Counted from the first letter of the stretch, positions 33,090-42,841 are shown. The stretch is 64,000 bases of DNA from Pseudomonas sp. Irchel s3h14 (GCF_900187425.1 NZ_FYDJ01000011.1:120205-184204); one strand, 5' to 3'. Notes: generated by a model not told the origin, from the letters alone. Made by a program: numbers and translations.

Positions 33090-35150
33090 ATGATGAACAT
33101 GCCCGCAACTAAAGCCGCTGCCGTCAAGGCGCCGGCACAACCGAAAACCGCGATCTCGGCCCTCTGGCGTCCGGCGCTGGTGCAAGCCTTCGTCAAGCTC
33201 GACCCTCGGCAATTACAACGCGCGCCGGTGATGCTGGTGGTCGAACTGACCGCGATCCTGACCACCGTGCTGTGCTTCATTCCCGACAGCAGCGTGCCGA
33301 CCTTTGTCGCCGCGCAAATCGCCTTGTGGTTGTGGTTCACCGTGCTGTTCGCCAACTTCGCCGAAGCACTGGCCGAAGGTCGCGGCAAGGCTCGCGCCGA
33401 CAGCCTCAAGGCGGGTAGCGAAGGCCTGAGTGCTCGGCGCAAAACCGGCAACGGCGCCTTTCAAGTGGTGCCTGCCACCAGCCTGCGCAAGGGCGATGTG
33501 GTTCGCGTTGAAGCAGGGGAAATGATCCCCGGTGACGGCGAGGTGATTGAAGGTATCGCCGCGGTCAACGAAGCGGCGATTACCGGTGAATCCGCGCCGG
33601 TGATTCGCGAGTCCGGGGGCGACCGTTCGGCCGTCACCGGCAACACCCGACTGGTGTCCGACTGGCTGTTGGTGCGCATCACCGCCAACCCGGGTGAGTC
33701 GACACTCGATCGCATGATCGCCCTGGTCGAAGGCGCCAAACGCCAGAAAACCCCGAACGAAGTGGCGCTCGATATCCTGCTGATCGGCCTGACCCTGATC
33801 TTCCTGTTGGTGGTCGTCACCCTGCAACCGTTCGCTCACTTCGCCAACGGCAGCCTGCCGCTGGTGTTCCTGGTGGCGTTATTGGTCACGCTGATTCCGA
33901 CCACCATTGGCGGTCTGTTGTCGGCCATTGGTATCGCCGGGATGGACCGTCTGGTGCGCCTGAATGTGATCGCCAAATCCGGTCGTGCCGTGGAAGCGGC
34001 GGGGGATGTACACGTCCTGCTGCTGGACAAGACCGGTACCATCACCTTCGGTAACCGTCGTTGCACCGCGGTTTACGCGGCACCTGGCGTCACTGCCAGG
34101 GAACTCGCCGAGGGTGCCTTGTTCGCCTCGCTGGCCGATGACACGGCTGAAGGTAAATCAATCGTCGAGTACTTGCGCAGTACTCAGCCACAACCTGAGC
34201 CGGCCACCGAGTTGCTCACCGCCGTACCGTTCAGCGCCGAGACGCGTCTGTCTGGTGTCGATTATCGGGGTCACGTGTATCGCAAAGGCGCGGTGGATTC
34301 GTTGCTGGCCTTCGTTGGCCTGAAACGTGCCGATCTGGCCGCGCCGCTGTCCCGGGAAATCGACAAGATCGCCCAGAGCGGCGGCACCCCGTTGCTGGTC
34401 TGCGCCGACGGTAAATTGCTCGGCGCGATTCACCTCAAGGACGTGGTCAAACCCGGCATTCGCGAGCGTTTCGCCGAGCTGCGCAAACTGGGCATCCGTA
34501 CCGTCATGGTGACCGGCGATAACCCGCTGACCGCTGCGGCGATTGCGGCCGAGGCGGGCGTCGATGACGTGCTGGCCGAAGCCACACCGGAGAAAAAACT
34601 GGCGCGCATTCGCCACGAGCAGAACGACGGTCGCCTGGTCGCCATGTGCGGCGACGGCGCCAACGACGCCCCGGCCCTGGCCCAGGCGGACGTGGGCATG
34701 GCGATGAACGACGGGACGCAAGCGGCGCGCGAGGCGGCGAACATGGTCGACCTCGACAGCGATCCGACCAAGCTGCTGGACGTGGTGCAGATCGGTAAGG
34801 AGTTGCTGGTGACCCGCGGTGCGTTGACGACGTTTTCCATCGCCAACGACGTGGCCAAATACTTCGCGATTTTGCCGGCGCTGTTCGCCTCAATTTATCC
34901 GCAACTGGGTGTGCTGAACGTCATGCACCTGAGCAGTCCGCAGAGCGCAATTCTCTCGGCGATTGTGTTCAACGCCTTGATCATCGTGGTGCTGATTCCA
35001 TTGGCATTGCGCGGCGTGCGCGTGCAGGCGGCGAGTGCGGCGGCGTTGTTGCGACGCAATCTGTTGATCTATGGATTGGGCGGGATTGTGGTGCCGTTTG
35101 TGGGGATCAAGGCGATCGACATGCTGTTGACGGCGTTGCATTTGGTTTGA
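33090..35150 (+). CDS. kdpB: Potassium-transporting ATPase subunit KdpB
   Basis: 686 aa P-type ATPase. TGES (165-168) is the actuator motif whose serine is a known inhibitory phosphorylation site in E. coli; DKTGT (D313) is the phosphorylation site; MCGDGANDAPALAQAD is the hinge motif. It hydrolyses ATP to drive K+ uptake with KdpA. Two ATGs (33090, 33093) are close together. Confidence 0.95.
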   Translation: MMNMPATKAAAVKAPAQPKTAISALWRPALVQAFVKLDPRQLQRAPVMLVVELTAILTTVLCFIPDSSVPTFVAAQIALWLWFTVLFANFAEALAEGRGKARADSLKAGSEGLSARRKTGNGAFQVVPATSLRKGDVVRVEAGEMIPGDGEVIEGIAAVNEAAITGESAPVIRESGGDRSAVTGNTRLVSDWLLVRITANPGESTLDRMIALVEGAKRQKTPNEVALDILLIGLTLIFLLVVVTLQPFAHFANGSLPLVFLVALLVTLIPTTIGGLLSAIGIAGMDRLVRLNVIAKSGRAVEAAGDVHVLLLDKTGTITFGNRRCTAVYAAPGVTARELAEGALFASLADDTAEGKSIVEYLRSTQPQPEPATELLTAVPFSAETRLSGVDYRGHVYRKGAVDSLLAFVGLKRADLAAPLSREIDKIAQSGGTPLLVCADGKLLGAIHLKDVVKPGIRERFAELRKLGIRTVMVTGDNPLTAAAIAAEAGVDDVLAEATPEKKLARIRHEQNDGRLVAMCGDGANDAPALAQADVGMAMNDGTQAAREAANMVDLDSDPTKLLDVVQIGKELLVTRGALTTFSIANDVAKYFAILPALFASIYPQLGVLNVMHLSSPQSAILSAIVFNALIIVVLIPLALRGVRVQAASAAALLRRNLLIYGLGGIVVPFVGIKAIDMLLTALHLV

Positions 35151-35204
35151 CCCTGGGGCGGTGTGCCAGGCACACCGCTTTCTGCGAATTCGAGGATTTT
35201 GAAA

Positions 35205-35750
35205 ATGTCCACAATGATACGCCCGGCCCTGAGCCTGCTCGTCCTGATGACCCTGATCACCGGCGTCGCCTATCCACTGGTCGTCACCGGTGTCGCCCAG
35301 GTTGCATTCCCCGATCAAGCCAATGGCAGTCTGGTACGTGACGCCGACGGCAAGGTCCGCGGTTCCTCACTGATCGCCCAGGAATTTGTCGGCGACGCCT
35401 GGTTCCATCCACGACCATCGGCCGGTGCCTTTGCCACCGTGTCGAGCAGTGCCAGCAACCTTTCGCCGAGCAACCCGGCCCTGGCCACTCGGGTGATCGA
35501 CGATTCCAACAAACTGCTGGTGCCGGGACAGGGGCCAGTGCCATTGGCGATGGTCACCACCTCCGGCAGCGGCCTCGATCCACACTTGCCACCGGCCGCG
35601 ATTGCCTATCAACTGGCGCGTGTTGCGGCGGCGCGCAATTTGCCGGTGGCGACCCTTCAACAATTGATGGATGCGCACATCGAGCAACCGCTCGTTGGCC
35701 CGCCGGTGGTGAATGTATTGGCGCTGAACATCGCGCTGGAAAACCTGTAG
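35205..35750 (+). CDS. kdpC: Potassium-transporting ATPase subunit KdpC
   Basis: 181 aa from ATG 35205: N-terminal membrane helix (LLVLMTLITGVAYPLVVTGV) and a periplasmic domain with LIAQEFVGDAWFHPRPSA and the SGSGLDPHL motif typical of KdpC. It acts as an accessory subunit that raises K+ affinity of the pump. It follows kdpB after 54 bases. Confidence 0.95.
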   Translation: MSTMIRPALSLLVLMTLITGVAYPLVVTGVAQVAFPDQANGSLVRDADGKVRGSSLIAQEFVGDAWFHPRPSAGAFATVSSSASNLSPSNPALATRVIDDSNKLLVPGQGPVPLAMVTTSGSGLDPHLPPAAIAYQLARVAAARNLPVATLQQLMDAHIEQPLVGPPVVNVLALNIALENL

Positions 35751-35754
35751 CAAA

Positions 35755-35867
35755 TGATCGTTCCCACGCTCTGCGTGGGAATGCATCAATGGACGCTCTG
35801 CGTCCGCTTCTGGATGGGACGCGGAGCGTCCCGGGCTGCATTCCCACGCGGAGCGTGGGAACGATCA
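35755..35867. repeat. Nested palindromic element, copy 1 of 3
   Basis: The outer arms TGATCGTTCCCACGCTC and GAGCGTGGGAACGATCA are inverted, and each outer arm region is itself a hairpin (CCCACGCTCTGCGTGGG). An inner pair (GGACGCTCTGCGTCC and GGGACGCGGAGCGTCC) gives two more hairpins. Other copies are at 39288-39400 and 51595-51706. Confidence 0.85.
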
Positions 35868-35885
35868 ATAGAGAGAACTTCAAGC

Positions 35886-38531
35886 ATGAGTGACTCCGGC
35901 CGCGCCGACGCGCTGTTAGCAGACCTGCCCCGCGACGGCCGTGGCCGGCTCAAGGTTTTTCTCGGTGCCGCACCCGGTGTCGGCAAGACCTACGCCATGC
36001 TGCAAGCGGCCCACACCCAATTGCGCCAGGGCGTGAAAGTCATTGCCGGCGTGGTCGAAACCCACGGTCGCGCCGAGACCGAAGCGCTGCTCGGCGGCTT
36101 GCCGCAGCAGCCGTTGGTGCGCTCGGAATACCGTGGCGTGATGCTCGAAGAAATGGACCTCGACGGCCTGCTCGCCGCCAAACCGAAACTGGTGCTGGTG
36201 GACGAACTGGCCCACAGCAACGCGCCCGGCAGTCGCCACACCAAACGCTGGCAAGACATTCAGGAACTGCTCGCTGCAGGCATTGACGTGTTCACCACGG
36301 TCAACGTCCAGCACCTGGAAAGTCTTAACGACAAAGTGCGTGGCATCACGGGTGTGCAAGTCCGTGAAACCCTGCCGGACTGGGTGCTGCAAGAAGCCTA
36401 CGAACTGCTGCTGATCGACCTGCCACCGCGCGAACTGCTCGAGCGTCTGCGCGATGGCAAGGTCTACGTGCCGGAGCAGGCGAGGGCAGCTATCGATGCC
36501 TTCTTCACCCAGACCAACCTCACGGCGCTGCGGGAACTGGCGATGCAAACCGCCGCGGCTCAGGTCGATGATGATTTGGCCCAGGGCTATCGCCAGCTCG
36601 GCCAAGCGGCGCCGGCGGTACGCGGTCGCCTGTTGGTCGGTGTCGATGGCGATGCACAGGCCGAGCGTCTGGTGCGTCACGCCAGTCGCGTCGCCCAGCG
36701 TCGGCATTTGCCGTGGAGCCTGGTGCATGTGGACAACGGCAGCGTGCGTGACGAGCAGTCGCGCCTGCGCCTGCAAAGCGCCCAGCAATTGGCCGAACGC
36801 CTCGGCGGCGAAGTGGTGCTGCTGCGCGCCGGCGAGGTGGCGAAAACCCTGATCCAGCACGCCGCCGAACGCCGCGCGAGTCTGGTGTTGGTCGGTCAGT
36901 CCCGGCAGCGTTTGCGTCGACGGTTGTTCGGCGGCGGTCTGGCGTCGCGTTTGCTGCGCGATGCGCGCGGGCTGGAAATCAACGTCCTCGACAGCGATCA
37001 CGAACAGCATCAGCCGCGTCAGCGTTCGGCGCAGTCACTGGTGTGGTTCGACTACGCGCTGGCGTTGGTGGCGACGGTGCTCGCCAGTGCCTTGGCCTGG
37101 GCGGTGTCGAGTGTCTTGCCGCTGCCCAATATCTCGCTGGTGTTCCTCGCCGCGGTGTTGCTGGTGGCGGTGCGCAGCAGCCTCGGCCCGGCGCTGGCCT
37201 GTGCGGCGCTGTCGTTTCTGACCTATGACTTTCTGTTCATCCCGCCGAATTTTTCTTTCCGCATCCAGCGCGAAGAAGACGTGCTGACCTTGCTGTTCTT
37301 CCTGCTGATGGCGGCGCTCACCGGTAACCTCGCGGCGCGGCAGCGGCGGCAGTTGCAGGCGCTGCGCGACACTCAGGAAGAGACCACCGAACTGCTCGAC
37401 CTGTCGCGCAAACTCACGGCCGCCACCGATCGCCAGGCGGTGGTCAGCGCAGCGGCCCAGCACCTCAATGGCTGGAGTGACTTGCAACTCTGCCTGCTCA
37501 ATCAAGACGGGCAGGGTGGCTGGAAAGTCGAAACCGGTGGCCCGTTGGAATTTTCTGAAGCCGAGCGCGCTGCCGCCGATTGGGCCTGGCAACACGATCA
37601 ACCGGCCGGCGCAGGCACCGGCACGCTGCCGTTCGGGCGTTGGTGGTGGTGGCCGTTGTCGGTGGAGGACGGGCCGCTGGCGCTGCTCGGCGTGTGTGCC
37701 AAAGAGGGCCAGACCTTGAGTGGTCAGCGTCGGCGTTTGTTGACCGCGCTGAGCCAACCGCTGGCTCAGGCACTGGCGCGTGCGCAATTGGCCGAAGACC
37801 TGGAAGCCGCCCGACTGCACGGCGAAACCGAGCAACTGCGCAGTGCCTTGCTGGCCTCGGTGTCCCATGATTTGCGCACGCCGCTGACCTCCATGCGCGG
37901 CAGCATCGACAGCCTGTTGGCCCTCGGTGAGGCGATCCCGCTGGAGGATCGCCGCGAACTGCTCGAAGGCACGCGCGATGAAGCCGAGCGCCTCGATCGC
38001 TACATCCAGAACCTGCTGGACATGACCCGTCTCGGTCACGGCGCGCTGAAGCTGGCGCGGGACTGGGTATCGCCGGCCGACATCGTCGGCAGTTCGCTCA
38101 ATCGTCTGCGGGCGGTGCTGGCGCCGTTGCAAGTGACCACCGAAGTGCCGCCGGAGTTGCCGCTGCTTTACGTGCACGCCGCGCTGATCGAACAGGCGCT
38201 GGTCAACGTGCTGGAAAACGCCGCGCGGTTTTCACCGTCTCACGGCCGTCTGCAACTGCGCGCAGGGGCCGATGACAGCGAGCTGTTTTTTTCGGTGAGC
38301 GATGAAGGACCGGGGATTCCGCAGGAAGAGCGGGCGAAGATTTTCGACATGTTCTACACCGCCGCGCGCGGTGATCGTGGCGGGCAAGGTACCGGGCTGG
38401 GCCTGGCGATCTGTCAGGGCATGGTCGGTGCTCACGGCGGGCGGATCAGTGTCGCCGATGGCATCGAGGGGCGCGGCACCTGCATCACCTTGCACCTGCC
38501 GTTGCAGGCTCAGCCGGCCTTTGAAAATTAA
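35886..38531 (+). CDS. kdpD: Sensor histidine kinase KdpD
   Basis: 881 aa from ATG 35886; the upstream open extension is repeat sequence. N-terminal KdpD domain with Walker A GAAPGVGKT near 23-31, then a universal-stress-like domain, four membrane helices about 385-490, a GAF-like region, and the kinase core with H661 in SVSHDLRTPLTSMRG and GQGTGLGLAICQGM. It senses K+ limitation and phosphorylates KdpE. The gap from kdpC holds a palindromic element that could reduce read-through. Confidence 0.95.
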   Translation: MSDSGRADALLADLPRDGRGRLKVFLGAAPGVGKTYAMLQAAHTQLRQGVKVIAGVVETHGRAETEALLGGLPQQPLVRSEYRGVMLEEMDLDGLLAAKPKLVLVDELAHSNAPGSRHTKRWQDIQELLAAGIDVFTTVNVQHLESLNDKVRGITGVQVRETLPDWVLQEAYELLLIDLPPRELLERLRDGKVYVPEQARAAIDAFFTQTNLTALRELAMQTAAAQVDDDLAQGYRQLGQAAPAVRGRLLVGVDGDAQAERLVRHASRVAQRRHLPWSLVHVDNGSVRDEQSRLRLQSAQQLAERLGGEVVLLRAGEVAKTLIQHAAERRASLVLVGQSRQRLRRRLFGGGLASRLLRDARGLEINVLDSDHEQHQPRQRSAQSLVWFDYALALVATVLASALAWAVSSVLPLPNISLVFLAAVLLVAVRSSLGPALACAALSFLTYDFLFIPPNFSFRIQREEDVLTLLFFLLMAALTGNLAARQRRQLQALRDTQEETTELLDLSRKLTAATDRQAVVSAAAQHLNGWSDLQLCLLNQDGQGGWKVETGGPLEFSEAERAAADWAWQHDQPAGAGTGTLPFGRWWWWPLSVEDGPLALLGVCAKEGQTLSGQRRRLLTALSQPLAQALARAQLAEDLEAARLHGETEQLRSALLASVSHDLRTPLTSMRGSIDSLLALGEAIPLEDRRELLEGTRDEAERLDRYIQNLLDMTRLGHGALKLARDWVSPADIVGSSLNRLRAVLAPLQVTTEVPPELPLLYVHAALIEQALVNVLENAARFSPSHGRLQLRAGADDSELFFSVSDEGPGIPQEERAKIFDMFYTAARGDRGGQGTGLGLAICQGMVGAHGGRISVADGIEGRGTCITLHLPLQAQPAFEN

Positions 38532-38599
38532 GAGCCGAAAGTGAAGCCTGATCGTGCTTGCGTTACTCTCTTGCCACTTCTTTGTGTTGATGTGAATTC

Positions 38600-39289
38600 A
38601 TGAGCCAGACCGCGACCATTTTGGTCATCGACGACGAACCGCAGATCCGTAAATTTCTGCGTATCAGCCTTGTTTCCCAGGGCTACAAAGTGCTGGAGGC
38701 CGGCACCGGCACCGAGGGCCTGGCCCAGGCTGCACTGAATAAACCGGACCTGCTGGTACTCGACCTCGGCCTGCCGGACATGGACGGCCAGCAAGTGCTG
38801 CGCGAGTTTCGCGAGTGGTCGACAGTGCCGGTGCTGGTACTCTCGGTGCGCGCCAGTGAAGGGCAGAAAGTCGAAGCGCTCGACAACGGCGCCAACGACT
38901 ACGTGACCAAGCCGTTTGGCATTCAGGAGTTTCTTGCTCGGGTGCGTGCCTTGTTGCGTCAGGCTCCGGCGGGAGAAGCTCAACAAGCGGCGCTGACGTT
39001 CGGCCCGTTGACCGTGGATCTGGCGTATCGCCGGGTGTTGCTCGACGGCACCGAAGTCGCGCTGACCCGCAAGGAATACGCGGTACTGGCGCAACTGGCG
39101 CGGCATCCGGGGCGGGTCATCACCCAGCAGCAACTGCTCAAGGATATTTGGGGGCCGACCCATACCGAAGACAGTCACTACCTTCGGATTGTGGTCGGGC
39201 ATTTGCGGCAGAAACTGGCGGATGATCCGACTCAGCCCCGGTTTATCGTGACTGAGGCGGGGGTCGGGTATCGGTTGCTTGATGCTTGA
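38600..39289 (+). CDS. kdpE: Response regulator KdpE
   Basis: 229 aa OmpR-family regulator: receiver with IDDEPQIRKFL, phospho-acceptor D55 in LLVLDLGLPDMDG and K104 in YVTKPFG; C-terminal winged helix with LTRKEYAVLAQLARHPGRVI and IVVGHLRQKLADDP. It activates kdpFABC when phosphorylated by KdpD. Its TGA is inside the first bases of the downstream palindromic element. Confidence 0.95.
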   Translation: MSQTATILVIDDEPQIRKFLRISLVSQGYKVLEAGTGTEGLAQAALNKPDLLVLDLGLPDMDGQQVLREFREWSTVPVLVLSVRASEGQKVEALDNGANDYVTKPFGIQEFLARVRALLRQAPAGEAQQAALTFGPLTVDLAYRRVLLDGTEVALTRKEYAVLAQLARHPGRVITQQQLLKDIWGPTHTEDSHYLRIVVGHLRQKLADDPTQPRFIVTEAGVGYRLLDA

Positions 39290-39400
39290 TCGTTCCCACG
39301 CTCTGCGTGGGAATGCCGCCATGGACGCTCTGCGTCCGCTTTTGAAGTCGTGACGCGGAGCGTCACAGGATGCATTCCCACGCAGAGCGTGGGAACGATC
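39288..39400. repeat. Nested palindromic element, copy 2 of 3
   Basis: GATCGTTCCCACGCTCTGCG at the left and CGCAGAGCGTGGGAACGATC at the right are inverted, with inner GGACGCTCTGCGTCC and GACGCGGAGCGTC. It starts within the kdpE stop codon and lies between convergent kdpE and the patatin gene, where it may act as a transcript end. Confidence 0.85.
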
Positions 39401-39408
39401 GTTTGGCC

Positions 39409-40449
39409 TCAGGAGTCCCGTTCATTCTCATACCGGTCCAGCGTATCCCGCGCAATCTCCCGCCCTAGCGCGATCAGTTCCGGTGCCTTGTAGAACTCGA
39501 AAAACCGGCACACCCGTTTCGGCACGTTGATCAAAATATCCGGCGGATAACCGGCGATCTTGTACTGCGCCAATGACGTCTGCATCACCTCGAAACTCTG
39601 GTTGATCAGGTCCAGCAAAGACGCCGGGCCGACGTTGTCGATGATGAACGAGCCGGTGGCGGACTTCGGCGCGCCGTCGCGTTCAGGGGCGGCTGCCGGT
39701 TGCTGGGCTTCGGGTTCGGCGGATTCGATCCACGGGTTGATATCGGCCGCTTCTGCCATCAACGCTTCCTTTTCCAGCAGCAGCAATTGTTCCGCCTGTT
39801 TGCGGCGGAAGGGCAATTTTGAACCGAGCGAGTTGATCAGGCTGTCGAAACGGGTCTTGAACGCCGCCGGGCGCTGGATCACCGGCAATTGATAGTGGCG
39901 CTGGTTGGTGGAGTTGAGGTTGACCGCGATGATCAGGTCGCAATGACTCGACACCACCGGCACGATCGGTAAAGGGTTGAGGATGCCGCCGTCCACCAGC
40001 ATGCGGTTGCCCTGCATCACCGGGGTGAACAGGCTGGGAATCGCCGCCGAGGCGCGCATGGCCTGGTGCAGGCAGCCTTCCTGGAACCAGATTTCCTGCT
40101 GGTTGGTCAGGTCGGTGGCCACTGCCGTGTAGGGGATGCGCAAGTCTTCAATATTGATCTCGCCGACGATCTTGCGGATCTGCCCGAAAACCTTTTCTCC
40201 GCGAATCGCACCCAGGCGAAAACTGACGTCCACCAGACGCAGGACGTCGAGGTAATCCAGGCTTTCGATCCAGTTGCGATAATCGTCGAGTTTGCCGGCG
40301 GCATAGATCCCGCCGACCACTGCGCCCATGGAACATCCGGCGATGCAGGCGATGTCGTAGCCACGCCGTTCGATCTCTTCAATGACCCCGATATGGGCGT
40401 AGCCCCGGGCCCCACCTGAGCCCAGCACCAGTGCGACACGCTTTTTCAT
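39409..40449 (-). CDS. Patatin-like phospholipase (RssA/NTE type)
   Basis: 346 aa from MKKRVALVLGSGGARGYAHI; the longer upstream frame lacks family sequence. The glycine-rich oxyanion motif GSGGARG (10-16), catalytic S40 in GCSMG and D153 in DGG form the Ser-Asp dyad of patatins. A C-terminal helical extension of about 150 residues includes a charged, alanine/glutamate-rich stretch. It hydrolyses acyl lipids; substrate unknown. Convergent with kdpE. Confidence 0.88.
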   Translation of the reverse strand: MKKRVALVLGSGGARGYAHIGVIEEIERRGYDIACIAGCSMGAVVGGIYAAGKLDDYRNWIESLDYLDVLRLVDVSFRLGAIRGEKVFGQIRKIVGEINIEDLRIPYTAVATDLTNQQEIWFQEGCLHQAMRASAAIPSLFTPVMQGNRMLVDGGILNPLPIVPVVSSHCDLIIAVNLNSTNQRHYQLPVIQRPAAFKTRFDSLINSLGSKLPFRRKQAEQLLLLEKEALMAEAADINPWIESAEPEAQQPAAAPERDGAPKSATGSFIIDNVGPASLLDLINQSFEVMQTSLAQYKIAGYPPDILINVPKRVCRFFEFYKAPELIALGREIARDTLDRYENERDS

Positions 40450-40671
40450 GAATCGCCCTCGTCTGACAAGGTTCAACAATGCACCCATCGAGGGGCGCGC
40501 TTCAATCGCTAAGGTCGTTCCGCGAGGCGAGGGCGTCGTTTTTTCGACACTCTTTGGCGGCAGATGGGTATTCTCGCGAGCGCTAGAGTTTCCGCGGCGG
40601 GACCAAGGCACTTTTCACGCGCCAGACCGTCTTAACAGCACGACTGTTTACCTATCTTTGAGGTGTGAATA

Positions 40672-40950
40672 ATGAAAGCCTGGATCTGTGTGCCTTTGAT
40701 TGCCCTGGCACTCGCCGGTTGCGCCGGCAAAACCGCTTACCGTGACAGTTGCGGTAACGGGATCGATGCCGCGTGGCGTGAACTGGATCTGGCCAAGGCC
40801 GAAGGTTTTGCCGGAACTGTCAGCTATTCCAAGGCCCTGTCGTTGCTGACCGGCGCCAAGACCCAGCAGCAATTCGAAGCGTTCGAAGGTTGCGCCAAGA
40901 AAGCCGAGAAGGCGCGTTTTTATATTCGTGAATCGCGCGCGGGGCGCTGA
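40672..40950 (+). CDS. Small lipoprotein of unknown function
   Basis: 92 aa. MKAWICVPLIALALAGC is a lipoprotein signal with lipobox LAGC (C17), so it should be membrane-anchored. The mature part (about 75 aa) is charged and helical with two cysteines (SCGNG and EGCAKK). No family was recognised. GAGGTG precedes the ATG. It is upstream of and co-directional with the CHAD gene. Confidence 0.75.
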   Translation: MKAWICVPLIALALAGCAGKTAYRDSCGNGIDAAWRELDLAKAEGFAGTVSYSKALSLLTGAKTQQQFEAFEGCAKKAEKARFYIRESRAGR

Positions 40951-40968
40951 AAGCCGCTCTAAGCTCTA

Positions 40969-41020
40969 AGCTGCAAGCAATGAGTCGGTCGCCCCGGATT
41001 TCGGCTGGCGGCTTGCAGCT
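40969..41020. repeat. Inverted repeat before CHAD gene
   Basis: AGCTGCAAGC and GCTTGCAGCT are perfect ten-base inverted arms 32 bases apart, in the 89-base gap between the lipoprotein and CHAD genes. It resembles dispersed AGCTGCAAGC repeats of Pseudomonas. A role in ending the lipoprotein transcript is possible. Confidence 0.6.
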
Positions 41021-41039
41021 GTTTACGGAGTAAAACCCC

Positions 41040-41798
41040 ATGATTAACCGGTTGGTGGCTCATGTATTGGGCTTGGAAGTCCGTTTGCTGGCCTGTCAGG
41101 CACGCCTGAGTGCGCGCACCGACCCTGAAGCGCTGCATGATCTGCGCACCACGGTTCGCCGTTTGCGCAGTCTGCTGCGGCCATTGCGCGGCTTGCCCGG
41201 GGTCGAACAGCTGGAAGCGGCGGCGTCCCGGGTCGGCGACCTGACCACGCCGTTGCGCGATCGCGAAGTGCTGGCGGCGTACCTGCTCGAGCATGATCAA
41301 CCCGATGCGGCCCATCGGCGCATGGCACAGATGTCCGAGGCTTACCCGGCCGTCGCGGCGAGTCCTGAAGTGGCGCAGTTGCTGATGATCCTCGACGCCT
41401 TTCCGCGTTTTCTGCGGGCCTCCCAACGTCAGGGCTTGCTCAAGGGCTTGCGTCAAAGCATCGAAAAACGTTTGGCCAAGCAGTGGAAAAAACTCGACAA
41501 AGCCCTGCACGATCCGGCACATGATCGCCACCGTTTGCGCCTGCTGATCAAGCGTGTGCGTTACGGCATCGAAGCCTATCCCGAACTGGATCGACTGCCG
41601 AAAGCGGCGATGCCGCGCTTGAAAGCCGCGCAAGGTGCCTTGGGCGATTGGCACGATTGCTTGCAATGGCTGGCCATAGCTGAGAAGGAAACCGATTTGC
41701 AGCCCTGCGTCGCGGCCTGGAAAACCGCCATGGCCAAGGCAGAAGGCCGCGCCGATCGGGTCCTCGACAAACTCAGCGCCGCCTGTTTCAAATCCTGA
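41040..41798 (+). CDS. CHAD-domain protein
   Basis: 252 aa, mostly helical. ALHDLRTTVRRLRSLLRPLR near 38-57 carries the first conserved histidine/basic face, and HRLRLLIKRVRYGIEAYPEL near 169-188 the second. CHAD domains bind polyphosphate through these basic residues. There is no fused CYTH domain. ATG is 20 bases after the inverted repeat with GGAG upstream. Confidence 0.82.
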   Translation: MINRLVAHVLGLEVRLLACQARLSARTDPEALHDLRTTVRRLRSLLRPLRGLPGVEQLEAAASRVGDLTTPLRDREVLAAYLLEHDQPDAAHRRMAQMSEAYPAVAASPEVAQLLMILDAFPRFLRASQRQGLLKGLRQSIEKRLAKQWKKLDKALHDPAHDRHRLRLLIKRVRYGIEAYPELDRLPKAAMPRLKAAQGALGDWHDCLQWLAIAEKETDLQPCVAAWKTAMAKAEGRADRVLDKLSAACFKS

Positions 41799-41805
41799 AA
41801 CCACC

Positions 41806-41915
41806 ACCGATCAAATGTGGGAGCGGGCTTGCTCGCGAAGGGGGCCTAACATTCAACGTAAATGTTGACTGTCAGACCGCTTTCGCGAGCAAGCCCGCTC
41901 CCACATTTGATCGGT
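41806..41915. repeat. REP inverted pair with 34-base perfect arms
   Basis: 41806-41839 and 41882-41915 are exact inverted copies (ACCGATCAAATGTGGGAGCG ... onward), longer than the REP core itself, with a 42-base spacer that holds a further small inverted motif. It starts eight bases after the CHAD gene stop. Confidence 0.92.
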
Positions 41916-42043
41916 GTTGAACATTGAATGAGTGTTCGTATCGAGTGCGGCTCATCTGTCAGTGCTTTTGGCCGGTATAAGCGCTGTGCCATCCCCGCTG
42001 GCTGGTTAAGATCCCTTCATCCTTTTCCTGCACCGAGGTTTCC

Positions 42044-42841
42044 ATGCGCTTTTCCGATCTGCTCGACGCTGTCCGCAGCCAGCCGCTGGAGCTGTCCATC
42101 CCGGCCATATGGGCTCAGGGGCGTGCCAGTTTCGGTGGCCTGGTGGCCGCCTTGCAGTACGAAGCCATGCGCGCGAAGGTCCCGGCGGATCGTCCGGTGC
42201 GCTCGTTGGCGATCACCTTTGTCGGCCCGGTCGAGCCTGAAGTGCCGGTCAGTTTTGAAGTCGATGTGCTGCGCGAAGGCAAGGCTGTCAGCCAAGTGCT
42301 GGGTCGGGCAATGCAGAACGGTCAGGTGGTGACGTTGATCCAGGGCAGCTTCGGCGCCTCGCGACCGTCGGAAGTGGCGGTGATCGCCGAACCGGCACCC
42401 GAGATGAAGCACTGGGACGATTGTCAGGAACTGCCGTTCATCAAAGGGGTACTCCCGGAGTTTATGCAGCATCTGGCGATGCGCTGGAGTGTCGGCGGTC
42501 TGCCGTTCACCGGCAACAAATCCCGCGAGATGGGCGGCTGGGTGCGCTTGCGTGGGGACGTGAAGGAAGAAGCGGTCAGCGAAGCGCATATTTTGGCGCT
42601 GGTCGACGCCTGGCCACCGGCCCTGATGCCGCACCTGAATAAACCGGCGATGGGCAGCACGCTGACCTGGACCATCGAATTCGTCCAGCCATTGCTGGAA
42701 CTGAGCACGCTGGACTGGTGCAAATACCTCGTCGAAACCGAACATGCCGATGACGGCTACGGCCATGCGGCCTCGAAATTGTGGAACGCGCACGGTCAGT
42801 TGATTGCCATGAGCCGGCAGACGGTGACGATTTTCGCCTGA
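42044..42841 (+). CDS. Acyl-CoA thioesterase family protein
   Basis: 265 aa with the double hot-dog layout of TesB-like thioesterases: N-terminal half with GQGRASFGG-like QGRASFGGLVAALQYEAM and VRSLAITFVGPVEPEVPVSF; C-terminal half with STLTWTIEFVQPL and GYGHAASKLWNAHGQLIAMS, the family's closing motif. It hydrolyses acyl-CoA thioesters; chain length unknown. Its TGA abuts the stop of the convergent gene at 42842 with no gap. Confidence 0.85.
   Translation: MRFSDLLDAVRSQPLELSIPAIWAQGRASFGGLVAALQYEAMRAKVPADRPVRSLAITFVGPVEPEVPVSFEVDVLREGKAVSQVLGRAMQNGQVVTLIQGSFGASRPSEVAVIAEPAPEMKHWDDCQELPFIKGVLPEFMQHLAMRWSVGGLPFTGNKSREMGGWVRLRGDVKEEAVSEAHILALVDAWPPALMPHLNKPAMGSTLTWTIEFVQPLLELSTLDWCKYLVETEHADDGYGHAASKLWNAHGQLIAMSRQTVTIFA

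Noticed and set aside
31769..33451. Long minus-strand frame (560 codons) opposite kdpA.
   Set aside because: High-GC shadow frame, rich in Arg/Gln/His, with no domain; kdpA is certain on the other strand.
35754..35885. N-terminal extension of KdpD (reads FPRGAWERS).
   Set aside because: It translates the palindromic repeat; the ATG at 35886 restores the standard KdpD start.
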